Source: Ceriagrion tenellum (lineage: Eukaryota > Arthropoda > Insecta > Odonata > Coenagrionidae). From it: a stretch of 64,000 nt of DNA. The position numbers were made by a program, and so were the translations under genes. Positions 12,301 to 22,952 of the stretch are shown piece by piece. Under the pieces are notes generated by a model that ran no database searches, had not been told where the DNA came from, and saw only the letters and a program-made list of their open reading frames with translations. Each line of letters begins with the position of its first letter. The first letter of the stretch is position 1. The stretch is from the NCBI GenBank assembly GCA_963169105.1, contig OY720643.1, forward strand, positions 95,924,848 through 95,988,847, read 5' to 3'.

Positions 12301-13344
12301 CTTCTAGATCTCAATAGTTTTTCACCAAACCCATGCGTCAAATACTTTGTGCCTTGTATATTTTGCTGTAGAGTTGTATTAAATCAATTTATACCTACCT
12401 AGCTCTCCAGTTTTAGGATAATTAAAGCACCATATGACTCATATTATGACTAAAATTCGCTCATAGTAAAAATATACTCAATTGGAATAATGGTAGCAAG
12501 GCACTTTACCATTCTATCTGGAGTTAAAAGCAAACTTCTGAGTATCCCAGTAATTTATTAGAACAAAATATTTAAATGGATGTGTAGAAAAAATATAATA
12601 GCTGATAGAGAACTGATTGAAATGTGAAGCTAAGAATTTAAGCTCAGAAATATAACGGGGCAAGATATATTCATTGGAGAATGAGAGAGATGGAAATCAC
12701 GCCAGGAGAAGAAAAATCAGGTGCAGCGGAATTCCTGGAACTTCGTGAGGTATTCAATGATTGAATGTCGAATGTCGGGCGTGCCAAAATTTCTCAAATA
12801 AAAGCCAGAGAAAGGAATTGAAGGGAGCGTTGGAAAAATGTGGGAAAAAGAGCGCCACGTGGAATAAAACGATTGCTGAAAATGCTGTTGAAATGAAAGA
12901 GTAATTTAAGAAAACTCAATAAACAAAAAACAATTTATAATATTCACACTGTGATGTGAAAAAAGATGCCCAAGCAAAAATGCCGTGATCAGATACCGAA
13001 ATGCAATACATAATTTTTCTTAACCAAAATCATTGTATTTATTCGATTATTTTATGAATAAAAATCCTTATATTCCTCAAGCAGTTTGAATCGAAATTTT
13101 TGGTCTCATAATCTAAATAAATTATGATCATTGATGGTTTTTCATGAAAAGTATGTTTTGCCTCACTGCGGTAAAGATTTGTAACTTCATACATAACCAC
13201 TTAAATAATCCATCCGGAGATAAGAAAAAAATCGAAGAATATATCAATTGCCGTTAAAAAACAGCTTCCTTTGAGAATTGCCTCTATAAAATCCTATTAG
13301 TGTAGACCAATTTCTCATATATTTTTTTCTTTTCTGTCCTATTC
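12301..13344. other. AT-rich intergenic sequence
   Basis: Nothing recognised on either strand apart from chance frames. Confidence 0.4.
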
Positions 13345-13661
13345 TTATGACTTTTACTACTCATTCTCTTCTACCAAATGCAATCATGACTTTCCCGATC
13401 TACCTATTCCATCTATCTTCCGTTCAATCTTTTTTGTCAATCGATTCTCTCCCATTCCTCCGATATATTCAAACCAAATATATTGGTCGATTAATAGAGC
13501 ATACAACCCACATCCCTTCATCACCTGTTCATTCCTAACAATTTTCATCCAAGTTTTCCTGCAAACTCTACCCAGATCCCTCATATACTCTGCATTTAGC
13601 CCACTCATATGCTTATCCTGATGTATTTAAGCATTGCTGCCGTATAATTCTGCGCGGGAAG
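13345..13661 (-). pseudogene. Decayed LINE reverse transcriptase C-terminal fragment
   Basis: Seen on the minus strand: ELYGSNA, a stop where a Trp is usual, then LNAEYMRDLGRVCRKTW, MKIVRNEQVMKGCGL, GGMGENRLTKKI and GIGRSGKS, then a stop. The frame is unusually intact for 74 codons (13608-13384). Known: non-LTR ORF2 proteins carry LYGSExW, then LNAxEMRxLRRVxGKTRxDRVRNExV, then WxGHxxRMxENRLTKKI and RGRGRPR behind the reverse transcriptase domain. Inference: another 5'-truncated LINE, in the opposite orientation to the fragments at 2.6 kb and 35.7 kb and of a different subfamily. The catalytic core lies upstream of the truncation and is missing. Confidence 0.85.
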
Positions 13662-14552
13662 AGAACATTTTCGCACTCATGCATCTAGCGTCCTCGGAAA
13701 TCTTTTTTGTCGTGCGAATAAGGGAAACCCTAGCGTATCCGTATAAATGGAAGACGCTGTCATATTTATTAAGCCAGAAAGTGACAGCATGGGAGTGAAG
13801 CAGCGATGAGACAAATGATGAGGGCTGTGGAGATGGGAAAGTTTAAATGTTAATAGAGAGGGAACGAGAGGGTGAGCTGGACAGGATAAAATAGGCAGCG
13901 CCGTAAGCGGGAGTATGCGAGGAGGGACGACGCGTGTTAAGCGAGAGAGAAAGGAAGATAAATGATGTGGGAAAGTATAAAAGAAAATAAACGCACGACG
14001 GTGACGGGAATAACTTAATGGAAACAAATGAAGGCTGCAACAAGAAAGAGGACTAGAAATGGATTCCCCGTTGAAGCAGACCCGGGAGTAGCGGCCATCC
14101 CTGAGGGGGCGGGCATTAATAATATTGACCGTTTTACATGCAAGGCATAAACCTTTGGGTGAGCCTCTATTTACCCGATTGAGGTCAGCCAAAATGGCTA
14201 ACAACGTAATCCATTCATCTCTTTTCCTAAGCAGGAGATAGACGATGGATTCAAAGGACGAAATCAACCTGATTACATTCTTGCATCTTTCCAAAAATGA
14301 CTTCAAGTGACTTCAGTTTTTCTTGGCCACTGGTGTTACACTATATTATTCACAGTACCTACAGTGATGAAACGTTTTGTTTGATGCAGCTTAGAAAGAA
14401 ATTACCACACCTTTTGTTGAGTTCAATAGTTTCAGTCTTTACAAAAGTTTTTCATGCTCTTTTTTACTCATGAACTTTTTAAGTTTTGTTAATTCCTCTA
14501 CGTAAATACTTTACGCTCTAAATGCTCTACATAAAACTTACCAAGTTTTTTT
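13662..14552. other. Purine-rich block and AT-rich flank
   Basis: About 13790-14060 is G/A-biased on the + strand and gives a 209-residue minus-strand frame (14306-13677) of low-complexity Ser/Leu/Pro-rich type. No domain is visible, and the composition alone explains the open frame. Confidence 0.45.
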
Positions 14553-14707
14553 GAATAAATAGAGTTCACTTTGTTTTTCCACATTGAATGAAATGATATA
14601 CGACCGTGATTTCGATGATTAACGTCATCATCAGGTCACAATCGTCGAAACCATGGTCATAAGTCATTAAATTCATTATGGAAAAACTAAGTTTGCTCTA
14701 TTCATTC
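14553..14707. repeat. Imperfect head-to-head palindrome with Penelope-like end motifs
   Basis: Arms of about 68 nt (14553-14620 and 14640-14707) are reverse complements at roughly two-thirds or more of positions. Each arm, read outward from the centre, runs cgatgatt or cgtcgaaaccatggtc, then a cattgaat-like block, then ggaaaaac, then an aataaa- or attcattc-like end. The centre contains gtcatcatcaggtcac, the same gatgatg-type core as in retroelement copies A and B. I infer two head-to-head 3' ends of one retroelement family. Confidence 0.65.
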
Positions 14708-16826
14708 CAAATGTTTATCAAATTCCATAAAGTACTGCCGGCTACCACCAACTTTACAAAATTTTGTTAATTTATGAGCACCATTTCAGCGCTTGAACGT
14801 CCATTAATTGGATTTGAAGTTATCGGGCAGTATTCCTCTGAAGTGATATGCTTTGTATACTTCAAAATTCTGTATGCTCGACTATTGCTTCAACAGTGCC
14901 TAAAACCACCTAAGATTCTATTTATGTTTATTACCTTGACAAAGACAGCCGCTGCTGAAACCATGGCAAGGGATAACAAAGGGTATAAAAAAGTTGTTTT
15001 GGCCCAGGATGTAGTCAAGTTACCACTTAGCAAGCTAATCCGAGGGTATCTGGTCAAAGACAAACCTACGTTGATTATTCACCTATCAAAATGTGGATAT
15101 TGGCATCTTCTCCTTTACTTGTCGATAAACCCGATTTAATAGCCATAAGAATAGTCTGTGGCCCTTTCATAAGTAAGTAACAATTGATTCAATATTTAGT
15201 GAAGGATGTGACTCCGACTGAAAACTCAGTAGCCCTCATTGGAAAGTTCATTTATGATAGTGTGAACCTGTGTGGACTGATTAATAAAATAGACACCAGC
15301 GAGTTTTTTATCAATAGTTAATTTTGCTGGTAATTTTAGATCCATCGACTAAATGAGAGGCCACAGCCCTTTCTGCGGCGAAGTCCGCAATGATTTGGCC
15401 TTTTCCTCAGAGGGGCTCAATATCCGTTGACGTAAAGGATCGAAGCGTAATTTTGAAAATTTACACCTTGAAAATACCGTAAATGCCACCTAAACCCACT
15501 AGAAAAAAGATTATAGGGAAATGTACAGTCTATTATTCCTGAAAAATATTCCTCCTACGTATTACCCTGAAGAAGCAAGAGGCCCAAAAGAGGGAAATCG
15601 TGAATGCTTTTTTCTTCGTTGCTATTCAATTGATATAATATTGCAAAATTATTCACATTGAATGGAGATAATGAACTGAGAACCCCAATATTACAGAATT
15701 ACATGTTTCGATTGGAGTGGGATACTACGTATCGTGGAATAAAGTCGTTTATTTGAGGATTTTTGTGGTACTTAGTTCATTATGTTACAATACACAGTAC
15801 TACGTTTTGATATTATACTTATATCATTTCTCACAGACATAATATATCTCTCTGAGTGGGTTGAACAAGCCCTTTTGATAAGACCCTGAATAAAATCATT
15901 TCAGTAAGCCTAATTATATTAGTTTTGATGGCTTTTGGGATGATATTCATACATTAAGGGTACATTCATGTTAAATTTTACAATTATACGTTATCCTTTA
16001 AATGATTTCTCACTTATGGCTTTCCCTCTCCAAGTTCTATAGTTTCCATGAATTTTCATAATTCCCACTCAAATTATTATTTCAAGAGCAAAGGAAATTT
16101 ATTATCCGATAAATTTGTAATTAAATGATTGTTATTCCACTTATGGTCAGTTATGACTTATTCAAGTACATTCTTCATTTTTACTTCTCATTAAAGATCA
16201 AATTCCAAAACAAGGTTTATAAACCATAGTTAAGTCTTTCTTGGATTACGATGCAGTGCAAATTAACAGATAGGCTTGTACAAATACATTATTGAAACTC
16301 CACCCCTAAAACCCGAATTTACAACATGTATTTATTCTTATTTGCACTGTTATTAGTAGGAATTATTGACGGATAGGTAGATTGAAGCTAATAAGGTATT
16401 TGCAAAAATTAATACAATGCTTTTTGCCCCACTTCGACATAATGTAATACCTAATGTGTTTGTATACGCATATTACATCTGTAATTCAACAACTACATCG
16501 AAAATTAATTCTCCAAAATAAATCTCTGGACCAAGAATTTTAACGGAATATTTCTCTACAAACTTCAGCAGTCATGAAAGTAAATGGAAGCGTTAAGGGA
16601 CGGGATGTTTCAACCGTACCGATATATGTGTATATTTGAAAGAGCTTTGAGTTGAGCTTTCCCATCGATCGGGTAGAAGCATGCGTCACTCCTGACATTC
16701 ATTTGAAACGTTCACAGCTGATAGCACGAGTAGGAAACTTATCCCTTCCGAGTTTGCAAGGAAAATACCGCGTTTCCGTGCCCAACGAGATACATTTTAT
16801 GAATGATTTGGACTCGCTCAGCAGGT
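14708..16826. other. Intergenic sequence with an unexplained 121-codon frame
   Basis: The frame 14774-15139 (+) is the longest here that is not composition-driven. It includes YKKVVLAQDVVKLPLSKLIR and a Lys/Leu-rich tail, but matches no family I recognise. A further open stretch follows at about 15190-15320 in another frame (VTPTENSVALIGKFIYDSVN). It may be a decayed transposon frame lying just beyond the palindrome. The rest is AT-rich without features. Confidence 0.35.
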
Positions 16827-16851
16827 GGGGAAAGTTTTCAACACTTTCCCC
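16827..16851. repeat. Perfect 9-bp GC-containing hairpin
   Basis: ggggaaagt at 16827-16835 and actttcccc at 16843-16851, with a 7-base loop. It lies in a GC-richer patch (16640-17000) without an identified gene. Confidence 0.7.
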
Positions 16852-17636
16852 GTCGGTGGTCATGGAAGAACCGGGGGCTGATATCAACCCAAGGCGAGGG
16901 CAGCGAAGCGGACTATCTGCTAGAGGACGGAATCACAATCAGATGCGAAAAGTGTGAATAGGGAAACGAAGATGATTGACTATCGGCCGGGAAGGCACTG
17001 GGGACGTTTTGGGAAAGTATTAGCCCGTGTGAGTGAATATCTGAATAGCTTCCCCTGTACGAAAAAGGTGGTTTCACCGCAAAACTGCTAAAATGCCATT
17101 TAATTCCTATACTAGACGTTTTTAGAAGCATTCATGGTTGCAATCAGCATGATTACACCTTAAATTGCCAATCAATTTCCTCAATAACCCAAGAAATCTC
17201 CAGGTTTTAACAGCCATAAAAAGTAAAACATGGTGAAAATAAGAATATTTAAAATTAAACTAAGTATCATACTCGCAGAAAATAGGTGTTTAAACGGAAC
17301 AAAACTTCCAGTCATTTTATTAAAAATAGAATGAAAAATTGCTAAATATAAAAATAGAAAACTTTACTGCTTTATATCTTTTCTCATAAGCAAATGTTTC
17401 CTGCAATAGAAGTGGGCAATTCAATCATTTAATACGGCGCTAAAGCCGGCTCTTAAGAAGGAAAAAAGTATTAATTAAAGTTACATCCATTGAATTATTT
17501 GCGTAATTTCTGTATAAACTCAGTATCTTTTAATGCCAATGCCATGTCATCAGAAATAGCTAAATTCAAATAAGCAAACATAATGGTTAAATCAAATTAA
17601 TTTTTTTAACATCATTGACGTGTCGGAAGCTCCTAA

Positions 17637-17701
17637 AATGGATTAGAGGAGATATTATATGGGATCTTATTGGTCCCATGTAATGCCTCCTCTAGTCCAT
17701 T
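17637..17701. repeat. 65-nt fold-back hairpin, pre-miRNA-like
   Basis: Arms 17637-17666 (starting aatggattagaggagat) and 17672-17701 (ending cctctagtccatt) pair over about 30 positions with a 5-nt loop. All five differences are transitions. In a + strand RNA, four would be G:U wobbles and one an A:C mismatch. A long, almost uninterrupted stem of this size fits either a miniature transposon end-to-end remnant or a small-RNA precursor. The stem lacks the larger loop usual for animal miRNA precursors. Confidence 0.75.
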
Positions 17702-19480
17702 CTAATCTAAATGGATAAATACCTATTTATTTCATGAGTTGATCCATTTACTATGGCCATCGCGCGCGATTTACCCAATAATTCACAAATATTGCATGGT
17801 TAGCAGGAAAACTACTTTATTCTGGTGTAGTTAAGAAAAAAAGCACTAAGTTATCGTGACAATCATCTACCTAACTTATATTTCTGTTCTTCGGCTTGAT
17901 AGCAGCGCAGCTACTCCACACAATTGCACATTTTAGAGGCTTCAACATTCCTCGTCGCTACAGTAGCGTTACGTTATATTTATCCTCTCTCTCTAAATAT
18001 AAACGGATATGTGTTATCACATATCCATAATATTTATGGGATGAATATGAATGTATCAAATAATGGCATATGATGGGGACGCAGTTATTTTCACACATTT
18101 GTGATGAAAATAATGGTTTTCGGTTTTCATACTCATTTGGAAGTCTTACATCAATTTTGTTATACTTAAAATAGAACAACAAAAATAGTATTTACCTTGG
18201 TAACGCTCACTATAATCATGATTACGTCCATGTATATTTAGAAGAACATTTATTTTCAACGCTTTTCACACCAATCAATATATTGGATAAATGTATTATT
18301 ACCGGAAGCTCTAAGCATATTTAAAGGCATGATAATCTTAAAAATACATGCTGAAAATTTTATGGAAACTTTTATTACCCTTCAAATAAGTCATTAGAAC
18401 AATTTTTGCCAGATTTAAGGCTAATGCCATAAGTTAAGAATGGATAACTTAATGGTACCTTAATTGTTGCACCAAGCCGAAGCAAATGACATGGATTACA
18501 TTTCTTGATTAGTGTTGCACAGAACTATTTACAAATTATCATCCTCTAACTTTAAAATTGATTTTAGTTTCAATATTTTGAGGATAATACATTAATACTT
18601 TGGTGATACTTTACATATCTTTTGCAGAAAAGGCCTATCCTTAATTGAAATGCCTTCATGACTGTTTAGAGATAATAAACCCAGTGGAAGGGATCATTTT
18701 AACTAAATGGGATCATGCAGCTATCTTAAATGTGTCATGCCTAGGCATTTTTTAGGGTCACTCAGCGTGGAATCCCAGCTATCAGATAATCACAAGTCGG
18801 ACGCGTTTCATTAGCAATCTACCAGTTGCTTTTGAGTCCCTCTGGTTGCTAATCTGCTCCCATTTCCACTCTCAATGCACCCAGGCACCCACGCGGGTAA
18901 CACACTGTCATTATGTGCGACTTCCACCGATTACAGCAATGACGGCTCAGACCGAAATTACCCACCTTCCCGATATTCCTGCTAACTCATATTATACCAA
19001 AAATGGCTTCTCTGCGATAATAAGTCTAATGTTTTGAATCAACTTGCGCGCCAATCCGGAAGTAGTTGGCGCTAGTTGTAAATACTGAATGGGATGCTAG
19101 TGCTCCTGCTTTTGGAACCATAGAGCCACTGTGATCGGAGTGATCACAGTCTAACAAGTACCGGAGAGTGTAAATGGGAAGCAGCGAGGCTGATATTAAC
19201 CAGCTGCCGGAGAAATACTTTACCTTGCTTATTCCTATACAGATCCTACGATAAAGCACTGCGTTTTTGGCAATAACAGAAAACGATGTCGAGAACCTAT
19301 GCCAAAATATAGAAGCAATTATTTGTTATCTTCTTGTCTATTTAGGTTACCCAATAACATAGGAGTGCTTATAAAATTTATTCAGTAACAGCGGTTCAAA
19401 GTACTAAATTTGTAGATATTCTATGTAAGTTTTTTATGTTTAAAATGACACATAATAAATTAATAACAAGAAACTATTTT
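17702..19480. other. AT-rich intergenic sequence
   Basis: No gene recognised. A perfect 9-bp inverted repeat lies at 19128-19150 (actgtgatc / gatcacagt, 5-base loop). Short frames near 18846-19259 have no supporting motif. Confidence 0.4.
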
Positions 19481-19910
19481 TCAGTTTTCTGCTGATTATT
19501 TTAACTTTGTTCACTTAGCATAGACTAAAGGGATAATTTACATCTGATTGGAAACCTGATTGAAAAAAAGCTCAGCAGTCATCGCTGATATTTCCGTAAA
19601 TCGTTTTCGTCTCAGGAAGGCGACATTTGATTTCATGAGGTTTAATGTAACCCAAATAATTAGGAACCTTTAATAATGAATATAGTTAGAGCAGTTTAAA
19701 TCAATAAATATGCAGATAGTGCATATAGACACACGGTAACTTAAGTATAAGGACATATTTCTCAGCGTTCTGCAGATTATTTCAGATTTGTTAATTTAAT
19801 ATGAAAAAAGACTACTTCACATATAATTTTAAATCCGATGGAAATAATGGTCAGCAATCGTTGTTGATTCTTGTTCAAATCGTTTCTCTCTTGGAAAGTC
19901 GACGGAAAAC
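19481..19910. repeat. Old tandem duplication, period about 280 bp
   Basis: Two diverged units share ordered blocks. ttctgctgattatttt (about 19487) pairs with ttctgcagattatttc (about 19768), gtcagcaatcgttgttgatt pairs with a cagcagtcatcgctgata block, and aaatcgttt...ctc...ggaag...cgac closes each unit (about 19598-19624 and 19877-19902). The offset stays near 280 throughout. No third copy was seen at the expected positions on either side. Confidence 0.55.
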
Positions 19911-22769
19911 TGATTTCTTTCGTCCATATTTACCGAGCCACTGAATATCAATCGTAATCTCACCCTCAGTACCTTTAAGACTCGACACTTGGCGATCCCG
20001 ACTGCCTATGGCTCTTGCGAGATTTTTTCATGCCTAATAACTGTTTACATCATAAGTGACTCATGACCTGCCTCCCCGTCTAATTTGAAAAAAAAAACTT
20101 TCGGCACTCAGGTGTGTGAAATACATCTGCATCCCAAAAGCGTGGAGTGGACATGCATAATGTTACCTTTTTAGATAGTCTCAGTAAGAGTAGGATAAAA
20201 GGATTATGGTAGCAAATCTATGTCTTTGTGCAATGCAGAATGGATTATTCGAGATAATTAAGAAAGATGATACCTCGAATATTACGGATATATTTTCAAA
20301 TAAGTGCAACAAAAAGATACCTATATGCTTTACTTCGTAAGGATTAAATAGCTCAGTGGATTTCTATGAGCAAAATCCATTACATATGCAGATGATAGTA
20401 AAGGCTCTTCTGTTGCCTATGTAAATCTACGAAATGCATTAGGTACGATGCTGCCAATATCGGTTGAAAAAAAAGTGGTCAACATCTAATATTGATAACA
20501 TACGCTGAGGCGTGTGGCAGAGGCTTTCAGAGGTAACCTATGAAATGAAGAAGAAGAGAATAGAAAAACAATAGGAAGAAGAAAGAAAAATATTGAATTT
20601 TTCGCAAACGGAGAGTATTCATCATTTTGTCAGTGTGACTTATTGTGTACTGGAAAAATAAATGTACTGAAAAAATTAATGTTGTGCTAAGACGGGAAGA
20701 CAAGTGACTTATTATTGTGACTTATTGTTTACTGGGAAAATAAATGTGCTGAAAAAATAAATGGTGTGCTTACAATGAAGATACTGACACCAAATATACC
20801 ACTGAGGATTTTACGCAGGAAAATTTAGCTAACTGCATAAAACAATGATCCCTGTCCCCACACATGGAGGTGAAAATTAATCCCAAATAGTCGAGACAAA
20901 GCGTTTTAAAACATAGTTTTTTCGTCTACTGTAGCTCATTCTACTCGCTAGCTGCTGAAGACGTAATTCCGCCTCCTTCCTAAAAGTTCAATTTTTAAAC
21001 AACAGATGGCATTGAAAAACATACTGACACATTTCCAGAATATTTTTTAAATAATTTAACATTACTTATCCAGACTTAACAGTTGCACATCTGGAGACGC
21101 AAGCCAATATTTCAAGGCAAATTTACTTGTTTATTTCCCTAACTGAGTCTAAATATTCCATACTAGAAGCTTTAACCAGTCGTTGGTCATTGTAGATAAA
21201 TAGGTTTTAATCCTGGTAAATACAAATATTTTGTTTTATAATTAATTCCCCCGAATTAGAATTCCATAACCCTAGCGTGACCAAAGATATTTTATTGAAA
21301 TGGTGAAAGAGACAAAGTGCCAAGTACCAGGGAGGTATGGACGGCGTTCTGGGTAAACGAGACCTACTAATACAGTGGCGTGATTGGAGTCATCATTTCT
21401 TACAACATATAGCTTTGTTATTTAAAATGATGTCACTTTGCATATTTAATACATAAATATCCCAAAGCTTGCAGTTTGAATTGCAACTATCGGGGTATTG
21501 TAACGAGATGTCATACCACGCGTTCAAATTATGGAATCACAGTTTTGCATGCATAATAATAACAGTATGGACTTTACAGATCAGAACTGTACGACAGTAG
21601 AAATTGTAAGTGATAGTACATAAATACCGATTTTGAACTATCGGAGGGAAAAATATCGAATATCAGACTCTAGCCATTGGTTATTGGTGCTCATTCTACG
21701 GAAAACAAAGTACAGGACGCCATAAATGGTAAGAATTGCAAGGTTGATACGATGTAGTACATGAGCTAAATTATGACGGATTTCAAATTTAAGAGCTATG
21801 AAAGAAAAATTTTAAGCTGGATAGGTTGAATATTCAATACAGCAGCTCATTATTCATAAGATAAATCAATATTTGAGATTAGTGTAAAATATTTATCTTG
21901 CAATGACTAGTGTGATCAGACTGGTTGTGTAAGGCAAAACATTGAGATACTTGCAGAACATTGTGAAACAAAAGCTATAACTAAAAAATCCCACATAAAC
22001 TCAAATAACGCTAGGTTATTCTGTAACGCAAAGCTAGAATATTGTGACATTTTGGATACTGAAGGATAGGTGTAGAAGGTAGCTCATTGGCGCATTCAGC
22101 CCATAATACCGACGTTAAATGGTAAGATGTGAGCCGACTAATTTTGGAGGCCATATTTTGCAGTTACACAAATTCCAACACTGATTCAAGGTAGAAATTC
22201 CTCATAGACAAAATGATGCTCTCAGTCCATGACGCCATCCGGATGACATAAGCGGCAGACGACTTCAGAGCTTCCGTAGGAATTATGGATTACAGCTCCG
22301 ATAATTTTAATTTCACCAACAGGGAAATAGTCAAGTAGGTATTTGCATTATCAAATACAATCAAGCAACATTCTCTCGGCTATAATTATTATAGATAATA
22401 TAAATTCTCATACACAGCGTAAGTAACCCTAATAGCAATGAATTTACAACTGAAAGTTCAAGTTCTAATCAGTTCTTACATTAAACCCATTTTGTCTCTG
22501 ACAAACCTGATTCCGTATAGATGAATGAATGGAATACCTAACAAGTTTTCAGTAAAGAATTCTCTATTGGGAAACTTTGAAATTGCAAGCTTTTTTTCTT
22601 ACTCGAGCAGGCAAGGTTCAGAGTACACATCCGTTGGCTGGAGGACCCTGAATTATTTATGATGGATGATGGAAATGAGAGTCTTTCTATTAGTCTATTT
22701 GCAAGCTAATTAGCAGTTTTATAGATAAAAGTAAATAAAATTCTATCTTAATTATCGATATACGAAGTC
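19911..22769. other. Intergenic sequence with one short tandem duplication
   Basis: Two units of about 70 bp, starting at 20635 and 20717, share gtgacttattgt, actgg(a/g)aaaataaatgt and gctgaaaaaataaatg blocks, giving a period of about 82. Otherwise AT-rich, with no coding motif recognised. Confidence 0.5.
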
Positions 22770-22952
22770 GGTCCCGGTGTCGGCGGGGTAATGTCCTCGC
22801 CTTCTAACCCAAGGGTCGCGGGTTCGAGTCCCGCCTGGGTAAAATTATTCAAGGCCCAGGACATGGGTGTTTGTGTTCGTCTAATGATATATTAAAACAC
22901 TTGTAATTGGGGACAGCTGTAAGTGTTAAAGAAATTATTATTATTATTATAT
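22770..22952 (+). mobile_element. SINE with tRNA-Arg-like head and ATT tail
   Basis: Seen: a tRNA-like head at 22770-22841 with a pol III B box ggttcgagtcc at 22821-22831 and an anticodon-loop-like cttctaa, which would read TCT (Arg). An unrelated body follows (ggcccaggacatgggtgttt, then attaaaacacttgtaa), and the unit ends in an ATT repeat at about 22934-22952. The acceptor ends do not pair and the D-arm region is altered, so this is not a functional tRNA gene. Known: tRNA-derived SINEs have this head-body-short-repeat-tail layout and borrow their tail from a partner LINE. Target duplications were not clear by eye. Confidence 0.75.

Noticed and set aside
13677..14306. 209-residue minus-strand protein
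   Set aside because: Same composition effect, no motif, and overlaps other frames in the same block.
16827..16851. Rho-independent terminator
   Set aside because: A hairpin without a T-run and without a preceding gene, in an evidently eukaryotic sequence.
22770..22841. A tRNA-Arg gene
   Set aside because: The B box and anticodon-like loop are present, but the acceptor ends do not pair. The unit continues into a body and an ATT tail, as in a SINE.
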